This document shows, in pieces, positions 16,440-27,240 of a stretch of 64,000 nucleotides of DNA. A model generated the notes under the pieces. It saw only the letters and a list, made by a program, of their open reading frames with translations, made no database searches and was not told the origin of the DNA. The position numbers and the translations under genes are program-made. Numbering within the stretch: the first letter of the stretch is position 1; each line of letters opens with the position of its first letter. Origin of the DNA: Pseudonocardiales bacterium (GTDB lineage Bacteria; Actinomycetota; Actinomycetes; Mycobacteriales; Pseudonocardiaceae); assembly GCA_019241525.1 (NCBI GenBank), contig JAFAWY010000101.1, positions 62,001 to 126,000 on the forward strand. Reading direction: 5' to 3'.

Positions 16440-18179
16440 CTAGGTCGCGCCGGGAGATCGCGGCGCACTGACCCGCAGCACACCGAACAGTGGTGGGGTA
16501 CTTCTGCGGATCATCAGCAACGGCACAATCAGACTCACTGCCGCCGCGGCCATGGCTGACGGCAACACCCAGGCACGGAACAGGAAATCCGCGCCGGTGG
16601 GTGCCACGACCACCGCGAGCCCTGCGCAGGCCAGCGTAGTGGCGGCACGAAAGGCCGGATGGGTCGCAGATGCCGCCAACGGGATCACCACCCACAGCAG
16701 ATACCAGGGGTGCACGACGGGACCCAGGAGCACTACCGCACCCAACCCGATCCCAATTCCAGCCAGCGGATTGAGGCGTCCCTGCCAGCAACGCCACAGC
16801 GCAAGCAGGCAGATCGCGCTAGCGGCGGCCAGCCCGGCGAGGCGAACCAGCGCAAGCACCGAAGTGGTGTGGTCGCCCAAGCCCAGCAAGGTGCCCATCG
16901 ATCCCGCCAGCAAGCCGAGCTCGGTCACCACGGACATCCAGCTGCGGACTACGTTGGGCGTGCCCAGCGCTCCAGCCCAGCCGAAGCCGAGACCGGTACC
17001 GAGCCCGATCGCCACCGTGGTCGCCACGGCCACCCCGGTGACCACCGTTGCCACCCATGCCAGGTCACGCGGCCGGCCACCTCGCTGCCGGGCCCACCAC
17101 ACCACGACAAAACCGAGCGCCAGTGCGGCGGGAGCTTTTACCTCCGCTGCGGCCGCAATCACTGCCGTTCCGCCCAACATGGCCAGCTGAGGCGCTCCGG
17201 GACGCAATACGAGCTCTAGGCCGACCAGCATCATGCCGATCATCAAAGCCTCGTTGTGCACCCCACTGACCAGGTGAAACAGCACCAGTGGGTTGGCTGC
17301 GCCGAGCCATAGCGCGAATACCGGAGACACGCCTATCCGGCGAGCCAGCCGGGGTAGTGCCCAGACGGTCATCACCAAGCCGGCTACCGCAAGGGTGCGG
17401 TGCAGGAGCACCCCGAGTACCACGTCGTCACCGGCGATCCAGTCGATCGGTCGGCCCAGGGTGAGGAACAACGGGCCGTACGGTGCCGGGGTATTGCGCC
17501 AGATCGTCGGGATCGCCCGCACCAAGGGATGGTCGACACCCAGCGCTTGGGCGGGACCGAGTACGTAGGGGTCGAAGCCACGGTTGACCATCGCGCTTTG
17601 CGCGAGATAGCTGTACACGTCACGGCTGAACATCGGTGGTGCTACCAGCAGCGGCGCGGCCCACATCAACATCGTGCGATCCAGCTGGGCCCGGGAGATC
17701 CGCCGAGCGCTGCCGGGGCTGACCAGCGCGCCCAGCCACAGCCAGGCCAGGACGACCATGGCAATCCCGGTATAGGCCACCGCCAGCGAGGCGGTCGGCA
17801 TCCTGGGAAGCAGGCCGACCACCATGTGCCCCACCACTGGGTTGCCCAGCACGGGTGCCGTGCCCGCACCAAGCGAACCCAACCCCATCAGCAAGGCGCC
17901 GGTGGTGCCGAACCGCCGCACCAGATCGAACTTGCGGGTTTCGGTCGCATCAAGACCGGTGCCGCGGGATCGAGCTGCGGTCGGCGCTGGTGGCTCGGGC
18001 AGAAGTATCCCGTCGCGTCGAAGGTTCCCGGCCACCACGCCGCGAAGGGTAGTCCAGTCTTGCAGGCCCGCTGTGCTGGGATAGCTGCTGGTAACCCCGC
18101 CCGAGGCCGGCCTCCGTGGAGTAGTCGGAACCCGGTGGGGCAGCCCGTAGCCGCAATCCGCTGAGATGAGGACTCTCAC
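16440..18179 (-). CDS. mptB: Polyprenol-phosphomannose-dependent alpha-1,6-mannosyltransferase MptB
   Basis: Membrane GT-C type glycosyltransferase that builds the alpha-1,6-mannan backbone of lipomannan/lipoarabinomannan from polyprenyl-phosphomannose. About 13 transmembrane helices; the key loop PMFSRDVYSYLAQSAMVNRGFDPYVLGP carries the catalytic acidic residue, and NTPAPYGPLFLTL, HNEALMIGMMLVG and PVVHPWYLLWVVIP are family motifs. Position next to the ABC pair and upstream of suf mirrors Rv1459c. The start is uncertain: GTG 18179 leaves only 6 bp to the divergent menC ATG, whereas GTG 18038 or 18035, just before VAGNLRRDGILLPEPP, would trim an N-terminus that looks atypical. I favour the shorter forms but list the longest. 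Confidence 0.9.
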   Translation of the reverse strand: MRVLISADCGYGLPHRVPTTPRRPASGGVTSSYPSTAGLQDWTTLRGVVAGNLRRDGILLPEPPAPTAARSRGTGLDATETRKFDLVRRFGTTGALLMGLGSLGAGTAPVLGNPVVGHMVVGLLPRMPTASLAVAYTGIAMVVLAWLWLGALVSPGSARRISRAQLDRTMLMWAAPLLVAPPMFSRDVYSYLAQSAMVNRGFDPYVLGPAQALGVDHPLVRAIPTIWRNTPAPYGPLFLTLGRPIDWIAGDDVVLGVLLHRTLAVAGLVMTVWALPRLARRIGVSPVFALWLGAANPLVLFHLVSGVHNEALMIGMMLVGLELVLRPGAPQLAMLGGTAVIAAAAEVKAPAALALGFVVVWWARQRGGRPRDLAWVATVVTGVAVATTVAIGLGTGLGFGWAGALGTPNVVRSWMSVVTELGLLAGSMGTLLGLGDHTTSVLALVRLAGLAAASAICLLALWRCWQGRLNPLAGIGIGLGAVVLLGPVVHPWYLLWVVIPLAASATHPAFRAATTLACAGLAVVVAPTGADFLFRAWVLPSAMAAAAVSLIVPLLMIRRSTPPLFGVLRVSAPRSPGAT

Positions 18180-18185
18180 CCGTTG

Positions 18186-19187
18186 ATGGTCAGCGAGATC
18201 GATTTCGACGCCGCACGGATCTACGCCGTCCCCTTGCGTACCCGTTTCCGGGACATCACGGTCCGCGAAGGGATACTGATCGAAGGTCCCGCAGGATGGA
18301 GCGAGTTTTGCCCGTTTCTGGAGTATGACGACCTAGAGTCCGCTTGCTGGTTGGCCACCGCGGTCGAGCAGTGCACCCAGGGCTGGCCAAAGCCGCTGCG
18401 CGACCGAGTCCCGATCAACTGCATCGTTCCCGCCGTTGGAGAGCGCCGTGCTCGCGAGATCGTGGCCGGCTCCGGCTGCCACACAGCCAAGGTGAAGGTC
18501 GCCGATCACCCTGAATCCCTCTCCGAAGACCTCGCTCGTGTGGAAGCCGTCCGCGACGCTCTGGGTCCGGGCGGCGCCATCCGCGTCGATGCCAACGGTG
18601 TCTGGGATGTCGAGACTGCTGTGGACCACATTCGCCAGCTCGACAAGGCCGCGGGTGGGCTGGAATACGTCGAGCAACCCTGCGGCACCATCGAGGAACT
18701 GGCTGCCGTGCGCCGCCAGGTCGAGGTACGCGTTGCCGCTGACGAGTCCATCCGCCGCGCCGATGACCCGCTGCGGGTGGCAGTCGCCGGTGCTGCTGAC
18801 GTGGCGGTCATCAAGTGCACCCCGCTAGGTGGGGTACGGCGCTCGCTGAGGATCGCCGAAGCCGCAGGACTGCCCTGCGTAGTGTCCTCCGCGCTGGAAA
18901 CCAGCGTCGGTCTCGCCGCACAAGTCGCCCTCGCCGGGGCACTTCCCGAGCTGGACTTCGCCTGCGGGCTGGGCACGCTGTCCCTGCTGGACGGCGACGT
19001 GGTCGCCGATGCCGCGTCGCTGCGACCGGTCGACGGGTATCTGCTCGTGCCGCGGACACCACCAACTCCGGATCTCGCTTTACTCGACACCTACCAGCTG
19101 ACCGACCCCAGGCAAGCAGCCTGGTGGCGCAACCGCCTGGCCCGCGTCCGCGGGCTGCTCCGCGCGAAGGACGTCACGCCTTGGTGA
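18186..19187 (+). CDS. menC: o-Succinylbenzoate synthase
   Basis: 333-residue enolase-superfamily enzyme that dehydrates SHCHC to o-succinylbenzoate in menaquinone biosynthesis. The KxK catalytic pair is in [13 protein letters not shown] (about residue 100-105); metal ligands are in [17 protein letters not shown] and [11 protein letters not shown], and the second catalytic lysine is in [16 protein letters not shown]. Length and motifs fit the actinobacterial (MenC type 2) group. ATG 18186 is preferred over TTG 18183; a GAGGA lies about 14 nt upstream. The last 14 bp overlap pyrD on the other strand. Menaquinone is the electron acceptor for the neighbouring pyrD product, which makes the pairing sensible though not operonic. 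Confidence 0.93.
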   Translation: MVSEIDFDAARIYAVPLRTRFRDITVREGILIEGPAGWSEFCPFLEYDDLESACWLATAVEQCTQGWPKPLRDRVPINCIVPAVGERRAREIVAGSGCHTAKVKVADHPESLSEDLARVEAVRDALGPGGAIRVDANGVWDVETAVDHIRQLDKAAGGLEYVEQPCGTIEELAAVRRQVEVRVAADESIRRADDPLRVAVAGAADVAVIKCTPLGGVRRSLRIAEAAGLPCVVSSALETSVGLAAQVALAGALPELDFACGLGTLSLLDGDVVADAASLRPVDGYLLVPRTPPTPDLALLDTYQLTDPRQAAWWRNRLARVRGLLRAKDVTPW

Positions 19188-20271
19188 TGGATGTGCCAGT
19201 GGCTTGCGTGATCGACGGGTAACCGGCCTGGCGGGCGAGGCGGGCCAGACCCCGGTGAATGCGCCGTGGCCATAACGGTCCGCCGTAGACGAAACCGGTG
19301 TAGGCCTGCACGAGAGTTGCACCAGCCTGGATCCGTAGCCAGGCGTCTTCGGCGCTTTCGATCCCGCCCACTGACACCAGGACCAGACGATCTCCCACCC
19401 GGGCACGCAGCCGGCGCAGCACCGCGACGGAACGCTCCTTGAGCGGGGCACCAGAGACGCCGCCCGCACCAACCGCCGTGACCTGCTCCGGGCTGGTCCT
19501 GAGCCCATCCCGGCAGGTCGTGGTGTTGGTCGCGATGATCCCATCCAACCCCAGTTCCACCGCAAGATCGGCCACCGCGTCAATGTCCGGATCAGCAAGA
19601 TCCGGTGCAATCTTGACGAGCAGCGGTACCCGGCGGCCGTTGGTGGCCTGCCGCAGCGCTTCGCGAACTGCTACCAGCAGCGGGCGCAGATGCTCGACGG
19701 CCTGCAGATTGCGCAGCCCCGGAGTGTTCGGCGAACTGACGTTGACCACCAAGTATCCTGCGACGTCAGCGAGGAGTTGGGCGCTGGCCACGTAGTCGGC
19801 AACCGCATCCTGCTCCGCGGTGGCTTTGGCCTTGCCGATGTTGACCCCGACCGGCACCCTTACCCGCCGGTTGCGCAGCCGGTCGGCTGCTGCTGCGGCG
19901 CCGGCATTGTTGAACCCCATCCGATTGACCAGTGCCCGATCGGCTGGTAGGCGGAACAGTCGCGGACGCGGATTGCCGGGCTGCGGCTGTGCCGTGACGG
20001 TGCCGATTTCGACGAAGGCGAAACCCAAGGCGCCCAGTGCATCCGGACCCAGGGCGTCCTTGTCGAAACCCGCGGCCAGTCCCAGTGGCCCGGGCAGGTC
20101 CAGCCCGAGCGCGCGAACGCGGAGGATGGGATCACGGGCCACCAGCCACCAGCGCAGCAATGTAGCCAGTTTGGGCACCGCGACCACCAGGCGGATCAAC
20201 CCAAAGCCCAGATGGTGCGCCGCCTCGGCCGGGACGTGCCGGAAGACGAACGAGAACAGTAGCCTGTACAT
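19174..20271 (-). CDS. pyrD: Dihydroorotate dehydrogenase (quinone), class 2
   Basis: Membrane-associated flavoenzyme of pyrimidine biosynthesis, oxidising dihydroorotate to orotate with transfer to menaquinone. About 365 residues. The N-terminal amphipathic helices ([23 protein letters not shown]) mark the class 2, quinone-using type. FMN/substrate motifs: [52 protein letters not shown] (with the catalytic Ser), LVKIAPD, IATNTT and [16 protein letters not shown] 20271 gives the family's usual N-terminus; the frame stays open to 20394 but that extension is unlike the family. It converges on menC with a 14-bp overlap and diverges from sufR. Confidence 0.96.
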   Translation of the reverse strand: MYRLLFSFVFRHVPAEAAHHLGFGLIRLVVAVPKLATLLRWWLVARDPILRVRALGLDLPGPLGLAAGFDKDALGPDALGALGFAFVEIGTVTAQPQPGNPRPRLFRLPADRALVNRMGFNNAGAAAAADRLRNRRVRVPVGVNIGKAKATAEQDAVADYVASAQLLADVAGYLVVNVSSPNTPGLRNLQAVEHLRPLLVAVREALRQATNGRRVPLLVKIAPDLADPDIDAVADLAVELGLDGIIATNTTTCRDGLRTSPEQVTAVGAGGVSGAPLKERSVAVLRRLRARVGDRLVLVSVGGIESAEDAWLRIQAGATLVQAYTGFVYGGPLWPRRIHRGLARLARQAGYPSITQATGTSITKA

Positions 20272-20390
20272 AGCAGAGGTCAGCCAACCACGGTTCGCCA
20301 ACCGCGCCAGCATCCCTGGCCGACCACCCGTTCCGGGATGAAACAGTCGCTGGAGCGGCACGTGTTGTGCGCTGCTGCGGGAATTACGTA

Positions 20391-20405
20391 ACATGGACGT
20401 TGTGA
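20391..20405. promoter_or_regulatory. Candidate SufR operator overlapping the sufR start
   Basis: The 15 bp ACATG-N5-TGTGA span the sufR ATG (20393) and the alternative GTG (20402). The layout resembles the ACACT-N5-TGTGA element I recall as the target of M. tuberculosis SufR (Rv1460). A perfect palindrome TTACGTAA (20385-20392) abuts it. No Shine-Dalgarno precedes either start, which fits a leaderless transcript whose promoter and 5' end are covered by the repressor. The match is partial, so this is a proposal. Confidence 0.4.
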
Positions 20406-21130
20406 AAAACGTCGGGGCTGATCGTCGTACCCGTGAGTCAGTGGCCCGGATGTTGCTGGAACAAGGCCCAGTGACCGCCGGTCAGGTCGCCGACTCGCTG
20501 GGGTTGAGCTCTGCCGCCGTGCGCCGCCACCTGGATGCGCTGCTTGCAGACGGCCAGGCGACCTACCGCTCGGCGCCGCGCCGGGGTCCCCGCGGTCGTG
20601 GCCGTCCGGCAAAGGTGTTCCTGCTCACTGCGGCCGGCCGGGCGCAGTTCGAGCACACCTACGACGATCTGGCGGTCGCCGCGCTGCGTTTCCTGTCGGA
20701 ACGCGACGGGGAGCAAGCGATCCGTTCGTTTGCCGAGCGTCGAGTGACTGACCTGGTTGGCCGGCACCGAGCTGCGGTGGTCGCTGCGACCGATCCGGTT
20801 GCGCGCGCTCAACAGCTGGCCGCGGCGCTGACCGCGGAGGGCTACGCAGCGTCAACCGAGCACGTCGGCTCTGGCGCGCAGTTGTGCCAGCATCACTGCC
20901 CGGTATCGCATGTCGCGGCGGAATTCCCGCAGCTGTGTGAGGCCGAGACGGCGGCGTTTGCTGATCTGCTTGGTGTCCACGTGCAGCGGCTGGCCACCAT
21001 CGCCCGCGGCGACGCGGTCTGTACGACTCATGTTCCCCGCGCCGCTGTTACCACGGTGCCTACATTCCTGCCCACCCCCAGCGTGCCACCAGAAATCCCA
21101 CCACTGAACCGGATGGAGGCGTCTGAATGA
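20393..21130 (+). CDS. sufR: SufR-type Fe-S cluster-binding transcriptional repressor
   Basis: 245-residue DeoR/ArsR-like winged-helix regulator. The HTH is at about residues 12-55 ([41 protein letters not shown]), followed by the basic wing [21 protein letters not shown]. The C-terminal domain carries cluster ligands C165, C169 and C182 in [22 protein letters not shown], with C-x3-C-x12-C spacing as in SufR of cyanobacteria and mycobacteria. It heads the suf operon and overlaps sufB by 4 bp (ATGA), so it most likely autoregulates the whole operon according to Fe-S cluster status. ATG 20393 is used; GTG 20402 is possible. Confidence 0.95.
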   Translation: MDVVKNVGADRRTRESVARMLLEQGPVTAGQVADSLGLSSAAVRRHLDALLADGQATYRSAPRRGPRGRGRPAKVFLLTAAGRAQFEHTYDDLAVAALRFLSERDGEQAIRSFAERRVTDLVGRHRAAVVAATDPVARAQQLAAALTAEGYAASTEHVGSGAQLCQHHCPVSHVAAEFPQLCEAETAAFADLLGVHVQRLATIARGDAVCTTHVPRAAVTTVPTFLPTPSVPPEIPPLNRMEASE

Positions 21131-22569
21131 CGACCGCCCCTGAGCAGGATGTACAAACACCGCTCAGCCAGGAAGAAACGCTCTCCAGACTAAGCCGCTA
21201 CGAATACGGCTGGGCTGATGCCGATGTTGCCGGCGCCAGCGCCCAGCGCGGGTTGTCTGAGGCCGTGGTCCGCGGCATTTCGGCCAAGAAGAATGAGCCG
21301 GAATGGATGCTGGAGACCCGGCTCAAGGCGTTGCGCCTGTTCCAGCGCAAGCCGATGCCGCACTGGGGCGCAGACCTGTCCGGTATCGACTTCGACAACA
21401 TCAAGTACTTCGTCCGGTCGACGGAAAAGCAAGCCACTTCGTGGGACGAGTTGCCCCAGGACATCAAGAACACCTACGACCGGCTGGGCATCCCGGAGGC
21501 GGAGAAGGCCCGGTTGATCGCTGGCGTGGCCGCGCAGTACGAGTCCGAGGTGGTCTACCACAAGATCCGTGAGGATCTGGAGGCGCAGGGCGTGCTGTTC
21601 CTGGACACCGACACCGGGCTGCGGGAGCACCCGGAGATCTTCCAGGAGTACTTCGGCAGCGTGATCCCCGCCGGCGACAACAAGTTCGCCGCGTTGAACA
21701 CGGCTGTCTGGTCCGGCGGGTCATTCATCTACGTGCCACCTGGCGTGCACGTCGACATCCCGCTGCAGGCCTACTTCCGGATCAACACCGAGAACATGGG
21801 CCAGTTCGAGCGCACGCTGATCATCGTCGACGAGGGTGCGTACGTGCACTACGTCGAGGGTTGCACTGCGCCGATCTACAAGTCCGACTCGCTGCACTCC
21901 GCGGTCGTCGAGATCATCGTCAAGAAGGGCGGCCGCTGCCGGTACACCACGATCCAGAACTGGTCGAACAACGTGTACAACCTGGTCACCAAGCGGGCCA
22001 CCGCGGCTGAGGGCGCGACCATGGAGTGGATCGACGGCAACCTCGGTTCCAAGGTCACCATGAAGTACCCGTCGGTGTGGCTGATCGGTGAGCACGCCAA
22101 GGGCGAGGTGCTCTCGGTCGCGTGTGCCGGCGAGGGCCAGCACCAGGACGCCGGGGCGAAGATGGTGCACGCCGCACCGAATACCTCGAGCACGATCGTG
22201 TCCAAGTCGGTGGCGCGGGGCGGCGGCCGTACCTCGTACCGGGGACTGGTGCAGGTCAATGAGGGCAGCCACCATTCCCGCTCCACGGTGAAATGTGATG
22301 CGTTGCTGGTGGATCAGATCAGCCGCTCTGACACCTATCCCTACGTCGACATCCGCGAAGACGATGTGTCCATGGGGCACGAGGCCACGGTCTCCAAGGT
22401 CAGCGACGACCAGCTGTTCTACCTGATGAGCCGGGGGCTCACCGAGGACGAGGCAATGGCCATGATCGTGCGCGGGTTCATCGAACCGATCGCTCGCGAG
22501 CTGCCTATGGAATACGCCCTGGAGCTGAATCGACTGATCGAACTGCAGATGGAAGGATCCGTCGGCTGA
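21127..22569 (+). CDS. sufB: Fe-S cluster scaffold subunit SufB
   Basis: 480-residue beta-helical subunit of the SufBC2D scaffold on which Fe-S clusters are built. Family landmarks include [121 protein letters not shown] and the C-terminal [35 protein letters not shown]. The protein is uninterrupted: the intein that splits M. tuberculosis SufB is not present. ATGA overlap with sufR; sufD starts 1 bp after its stop. Confidence 0.98.
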   Translation: MTTAPEQDVQTPLSQEETLSRLSRYEYGWADADVAGASAQRGLSEAVVRGISAKKNEPEWMLETRLKALRLFQRKPMPHWGADLSGIDFDNIKYFVRSTEKQATSWDELPQDIKNTYDRLGIPEAEKARLIAGVAAQYESEVVYHKIREDLEAQGVLFLDTDTGLREHPEIFQEYFGSVIPAGDNKFAALNTAVWSGGSFIYVPPGVHVDIPLQAYFRINTENMGQFERTLIIVDEGAYVHYVEGCTAPIYKSDSLHSAVVEIIVKKGGRCRYTTIQNWSNNVYNLVTKRATAAEGATMEWIDGNLGSKVTMKYPSVWLIGEHAKGEVLSVACAGEGQHQDAGAKMVHAAPNTSSTIVSKSVARGGGRTSYRGLVQVNEGSHHSRSTVKCDALLVDQISRSDTYPYVDIREDDVSMGHEATVSKVSDDQLFYLMSRGLTEDEAMAMIVRGFIEPIARELPMEYALELNRLIELQMEGSVG

Positions 22570-22570
22570 G

Positions 22571-23779
22571 ATGACGGCTACCACTGGCCGGCCGGGCGAA
22601 CCCGGCTTGGCCGAGCACTCGCACGGCGCCAAGACCGGGGATCTCGGCGCGCCGATGGTGTCCCGGGGGGAGCGCTTCACCTCCTATGACGTGGACGCTT
22701 TCGAGGTGCCCACGGGGCGGGAGGAAGACTGGCGGTTCACCCCGCTGCGGCGTCTGCGCGGGCTGCATCAAGGCGTAGCGGCGACCGGCACCGCGCAGGT
22801 CAGCGTGCAGGCTGATGACGGGGTCACCCTCGATGAAGTCGACCGGCCTGATCCACGGCTTGGTGACGGGGGGATCCCGGCTGACCGGGTGGCTGCCCAG
22901 GCGTGGAATTCCGCGACCCAGGCCACTCTGGTGACGATCCCGGCGCACACCCGGGTAGAGAACCCGGTGACCATCACGATCACTGGCCCGGGTAACGGGG
23001 AGATCGCCTACGGGCACGTACAGGTGCGGCTTGAGGCGTTCGCCGAAGCCGTTGTCCTGCTGGATTACCAAGGCAGTGGAACCTACGCGGAAAATGTCGA
23101 ACTGGTCCTCGCCGACGGTGCCCGGCTGACCCTGGTCAACGTGCAGGACTGGGCCGACGACGCGGTACACGTCGCGGCCCTGCACATACGGCTCGGCCGC
23201 GACGCGGTGCTGCGTTCGACCACGGTGAGTCTGGGCGGCGACCTGGTCCGGCAATCACCGACGGTAGCGTTCACCCAGCCCGGTGGCGATGCCGAGTTGC
23301 TCGGGCTGTACTTCGCCGATGCCGGACAGCATCTGGAGCACCGTTTGTTGGTGGACCACGCCGTCCCGCATTGCCGCTCCAACGTCGCCTACAAGGGGGC
23401 GCTGCAAGGCAGTCCCGGCAAGCCCGAGGCGCATACGGTGTGGGTTGGAGATGTGCTGATCCGGGCGGCCGCAGAGGGCACCGAGACCTTCGAAGTGAAC
23501 CGCAACCTGGTGCTCACCGATGGTGCGAGGGCTGACTCTGTGCCCAACCTGGAGATCGAGACTGGCGAGATCGTTGGTGCAGGCCACGCCAGTGCCACTG
23601 GGCGCTTCGATGACGAGCAGCTGTTTTACCTGACTTCCCGGGGTATTTCTCTCGAGCAGGCTCGCCGGTTGGTCGTCCGGGGCTTTTTCGGCGAGATCCT
23701 GCAGAAGATCACCATCCCAGAGGTGCGCGAGCGGCTGGCCACGGCAATTGAGGTGGAGCTGGAGGCGGTGGGGGTATGA
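22571..23779 (+). CDS. sufD: Fe-S cluster scaffold subunit SufD
   Basis: 402-residue paralogue of SufB that completes the SufBC2D complex. GREEDWRFTPLRRLRGL near residues 40-55 is the usual N-terminal landmark; the beta-helix core has FTQPGGDAELLGLYFADAGQHLEHRLLVDHAVPHCRSNVAYKGAL with the conserved interface His, then VNRNLVLTDGARADSVPNLEIETGEIVGAGHASATGRFDDEQLFYLTSRGI. Starts 1 bp after the sufB stop. Its TGA (23777-23779) overlaps an ATG (23776) that opens a short duplicated peptide frame before the Rieske gene. Confidence 0.97.
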   Translation: MTATTGRPGEPGLAEHSHGAKTGDLGAPMVSRGERFTSYDVDAFEVPTGREEDWRFTPLRRLRGLHQGVAATGTAQVSVQADDGVTLDEVDRPDPRLGDGGIPADRVAAQAWNSATQATLVTIPAHTRVENPVTITITGPGNGEIAYGHVQVRLEAFAEAVVLLDYQGSGTYAENVELVLADGARLTLVNVQDWADDAVHVAALHIRLGRDAVLRSTTVSLGGDLVRQSPTVAFTQPGGDAELLGLYFADAGQHLEHRLLVDHAVPHCRSNVAYKGALQGSPGKPEAHTVWVGDVLIRAAAEGTETFEVNRNLVLTDGARADSVPNLEIETGEIVGAGHASATGRFDDEQLFYLTSRGISLEQARRLVVRGFFGEILQKITIPEVRERLATAIEVELEAVGV

Positions 23780-23856
23780 CCGCCGACGTACTTTGTCCCG
23801 CGGAGGCGGAATCATGGACCGCCGACGTACTTTGTCCCGCGGAGGCGGAATCATGA
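23776..23856 (+). CDS. 26-residue duplicated peptide ORF coupled between sufD and Rieske gene
   Basis: ATG 23776 overlaps the sufD stop (ATGA) and the frame ends at TGA 23854-23856, which overlaps the ATG of the Rieske gene (23853, again ATGA). The product would be two copies of a 13-residue unit: MTADVLCPAEAES, then WTADVLCPAEAES. The doubling comes from an exact 39-bp tandem DNA repeat, so the ancestral frame would have encoded one unit with the same coupling. Each unit holds one Cys. Whether the peptide is functional or only carries ribosomes from sufD to the next gene cannot be told from sequence. Confidence 0.45.
   Translation: MTADVLCPAEAESWTADVLCPAEAES
23778..23855 (+). repeat. Exact 39-bp tandem duplication over the Rieske RBS/start
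   Basis: Copy 1 is 23778-23816 and copy 2 is 23817-23855, identical over 39 bp and adjacent. Each copy contains a strong Shine-Dalgarno (GCGGAGGCGG) 6-8 nt before an ATG (23814 and 23853). The unit length is a multiple of three, so both the peptide frame and the Rieske frame stay open. No divergence between copies implies a very recent slippage or duplication event, or an assembly artefact. Confidence 0.95.
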
Positions 23857-24176
23857 CCGCATTGCGCGTCTGTGGCCTGGCGGATCTCAAAGACGATGAG
23901 CCGGCTGGCTTCCAGGTCGGCAATGTGCCGGTGGTGCTGGTCCGCCAAGGTGACCAGGTGTATGCCCTCGCCGATGTCTGCTCGCACGCCGAAATCGCCC
24001 TTTCCGAAGGGGAGGTCACCAGCAAGGGTCTGGAGTGCTGGTTGCACGGGTCCTGCTTCGACCTGCGCACTGGCCAGCCATCCTCACCACCGGCGTCCGA
24101 GCCGGTGGACACCTACGCCGTGACCATTGACGGTGACGACGTGTACGTCGATCCGTCCCGTCCCACTAACCGCTAG
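23853..24176 (+). CDS. Rieske [2Fe-2S] ferredoxin of the suf operon
   Basis: 107-residue soluble non-heme Rieske protein. Ligands are in CSHAEIALSEGEV and CWLHGSCFDL (C-x-H ... C-x2-H), the pattern of dioxygenase-type ferredoxins; the chain ends in a short acidic beta domain (VTIDGDDVYVDPS). It probably transfers electrons during cluster assembly or to a dedicated oxygenase; the position between sufD and sufC is common in actinobacteria. ATG 23853 gives the usual MTALRVCGLADL start. Because of the 39-bp repeat, a second well-supported start at 23814 would add MDRRRTLSRGGGI, so two protein forms are possible. Confidence 0.94.
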   Translation: MTALRVCGLADLKDDEPAGFQVGNVPVVLVRQGDQVYALADVCSHAEIALSEGEVTSKGLECWLHGSCFDLRTGQPSSPPASEPVDTYAVTIDGDDVYVDPSRPTNR

Positions 24177-24197
24177 CAGGAGTACGAGAACACACCC

Positions 24198-26729
<2,532 letters not shown>

Positions 26730-26733
<4 letters not shown>

Positions 26734-27149
26734 GTTCGAATGACGATACTGACGTAGTGCGTGGGGCGGCAGGACTGCCTGAGTCCCTCCAGTCGCAATC
26801 CACGCAGCCGGAATCCAGCGGCGAACTGGCCGCCGTGGAGGATGTCGAGGAGGCCATGCGAGATGTGGTCGACCCGGAATTGGGCATCAACGTGGTCGAC
26901 CTGGGATTGGTCTACGACATCCGCGTCGACGAGGGCAATCTCGCCACCATCGACATGACGCTGACGTCGGCGGCTTGCCCCTTGACGGATGTCATCGAGG
27001 ACCAGACCCGAGCCGCGCTTACCGGTGGCCCCGGTGGGGGGCTGGTCAATGATGTGCGGATCAACTGGGTCTGGATGCCCCCATGGGGTCCGGACAAGAT
27101 CACCGAAGACGGCCGGGAACAGTTGCGCGCCCTCGGCTTCACCGTCTGA
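26730..27149 (+). CDS. sufT: SufT/MIP18-family Fe-S maturation factor
   Basis: 139-residue protein with the DUF59 (MIP18) domain, an auxiliary factor for late Fe-S maturation. The core reads AMRDVVDPELGINVVDLGLVYDIRVDEGN, TLTSAACPLTDVIEDQ with the conserved Cys, and INWVWMPPWGPDKITEDGREQLRALGF. An acidic, Ser/Gln-rich N-terminus of about 40 residues precedes it. ATG 26730 overlaps the sufU stop (ATGA). Last gene of the suf operon; a long perfect hairpin follows 14 bp after the stop. Confidence 0.95.
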
Positions 27150-27163
27150 TCCATCTTGTTACC

Positions 27164-27225
27164 GCGTTCTGGATGCAGACTGCTGTTTTTGGGGCCTCCG
27201 AAACAGCAGTCTGCATCCAGAACGC
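27164..27225. terminator. Perfect 25-bp stem hairpin, probable bidirectional terminator
   Basis: Left arm 27164-27188 and right arm 27201-27225 are exact reverse complements (25 bp); loop 27189-27200 (12 nt). It lies between the convergent suf operon and the EAL-CBS gene, where a terminator for both is needed. There is no clear U-tract, as is common in high-GC actinobacteria. The stem is far longer than an ordinary terminator and could be a dispersed hairpin repeat. Confidence 0.85.
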
Positions 27226-27240
27226 AGTAGGGGAGTGCTG

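Noticed and set aside
21721-22680. 319-residue minus-strand frame opposite sufB/sufD
   Set aside because: Antisense shadow of highly conserved suf genes with no recognisable motifs.
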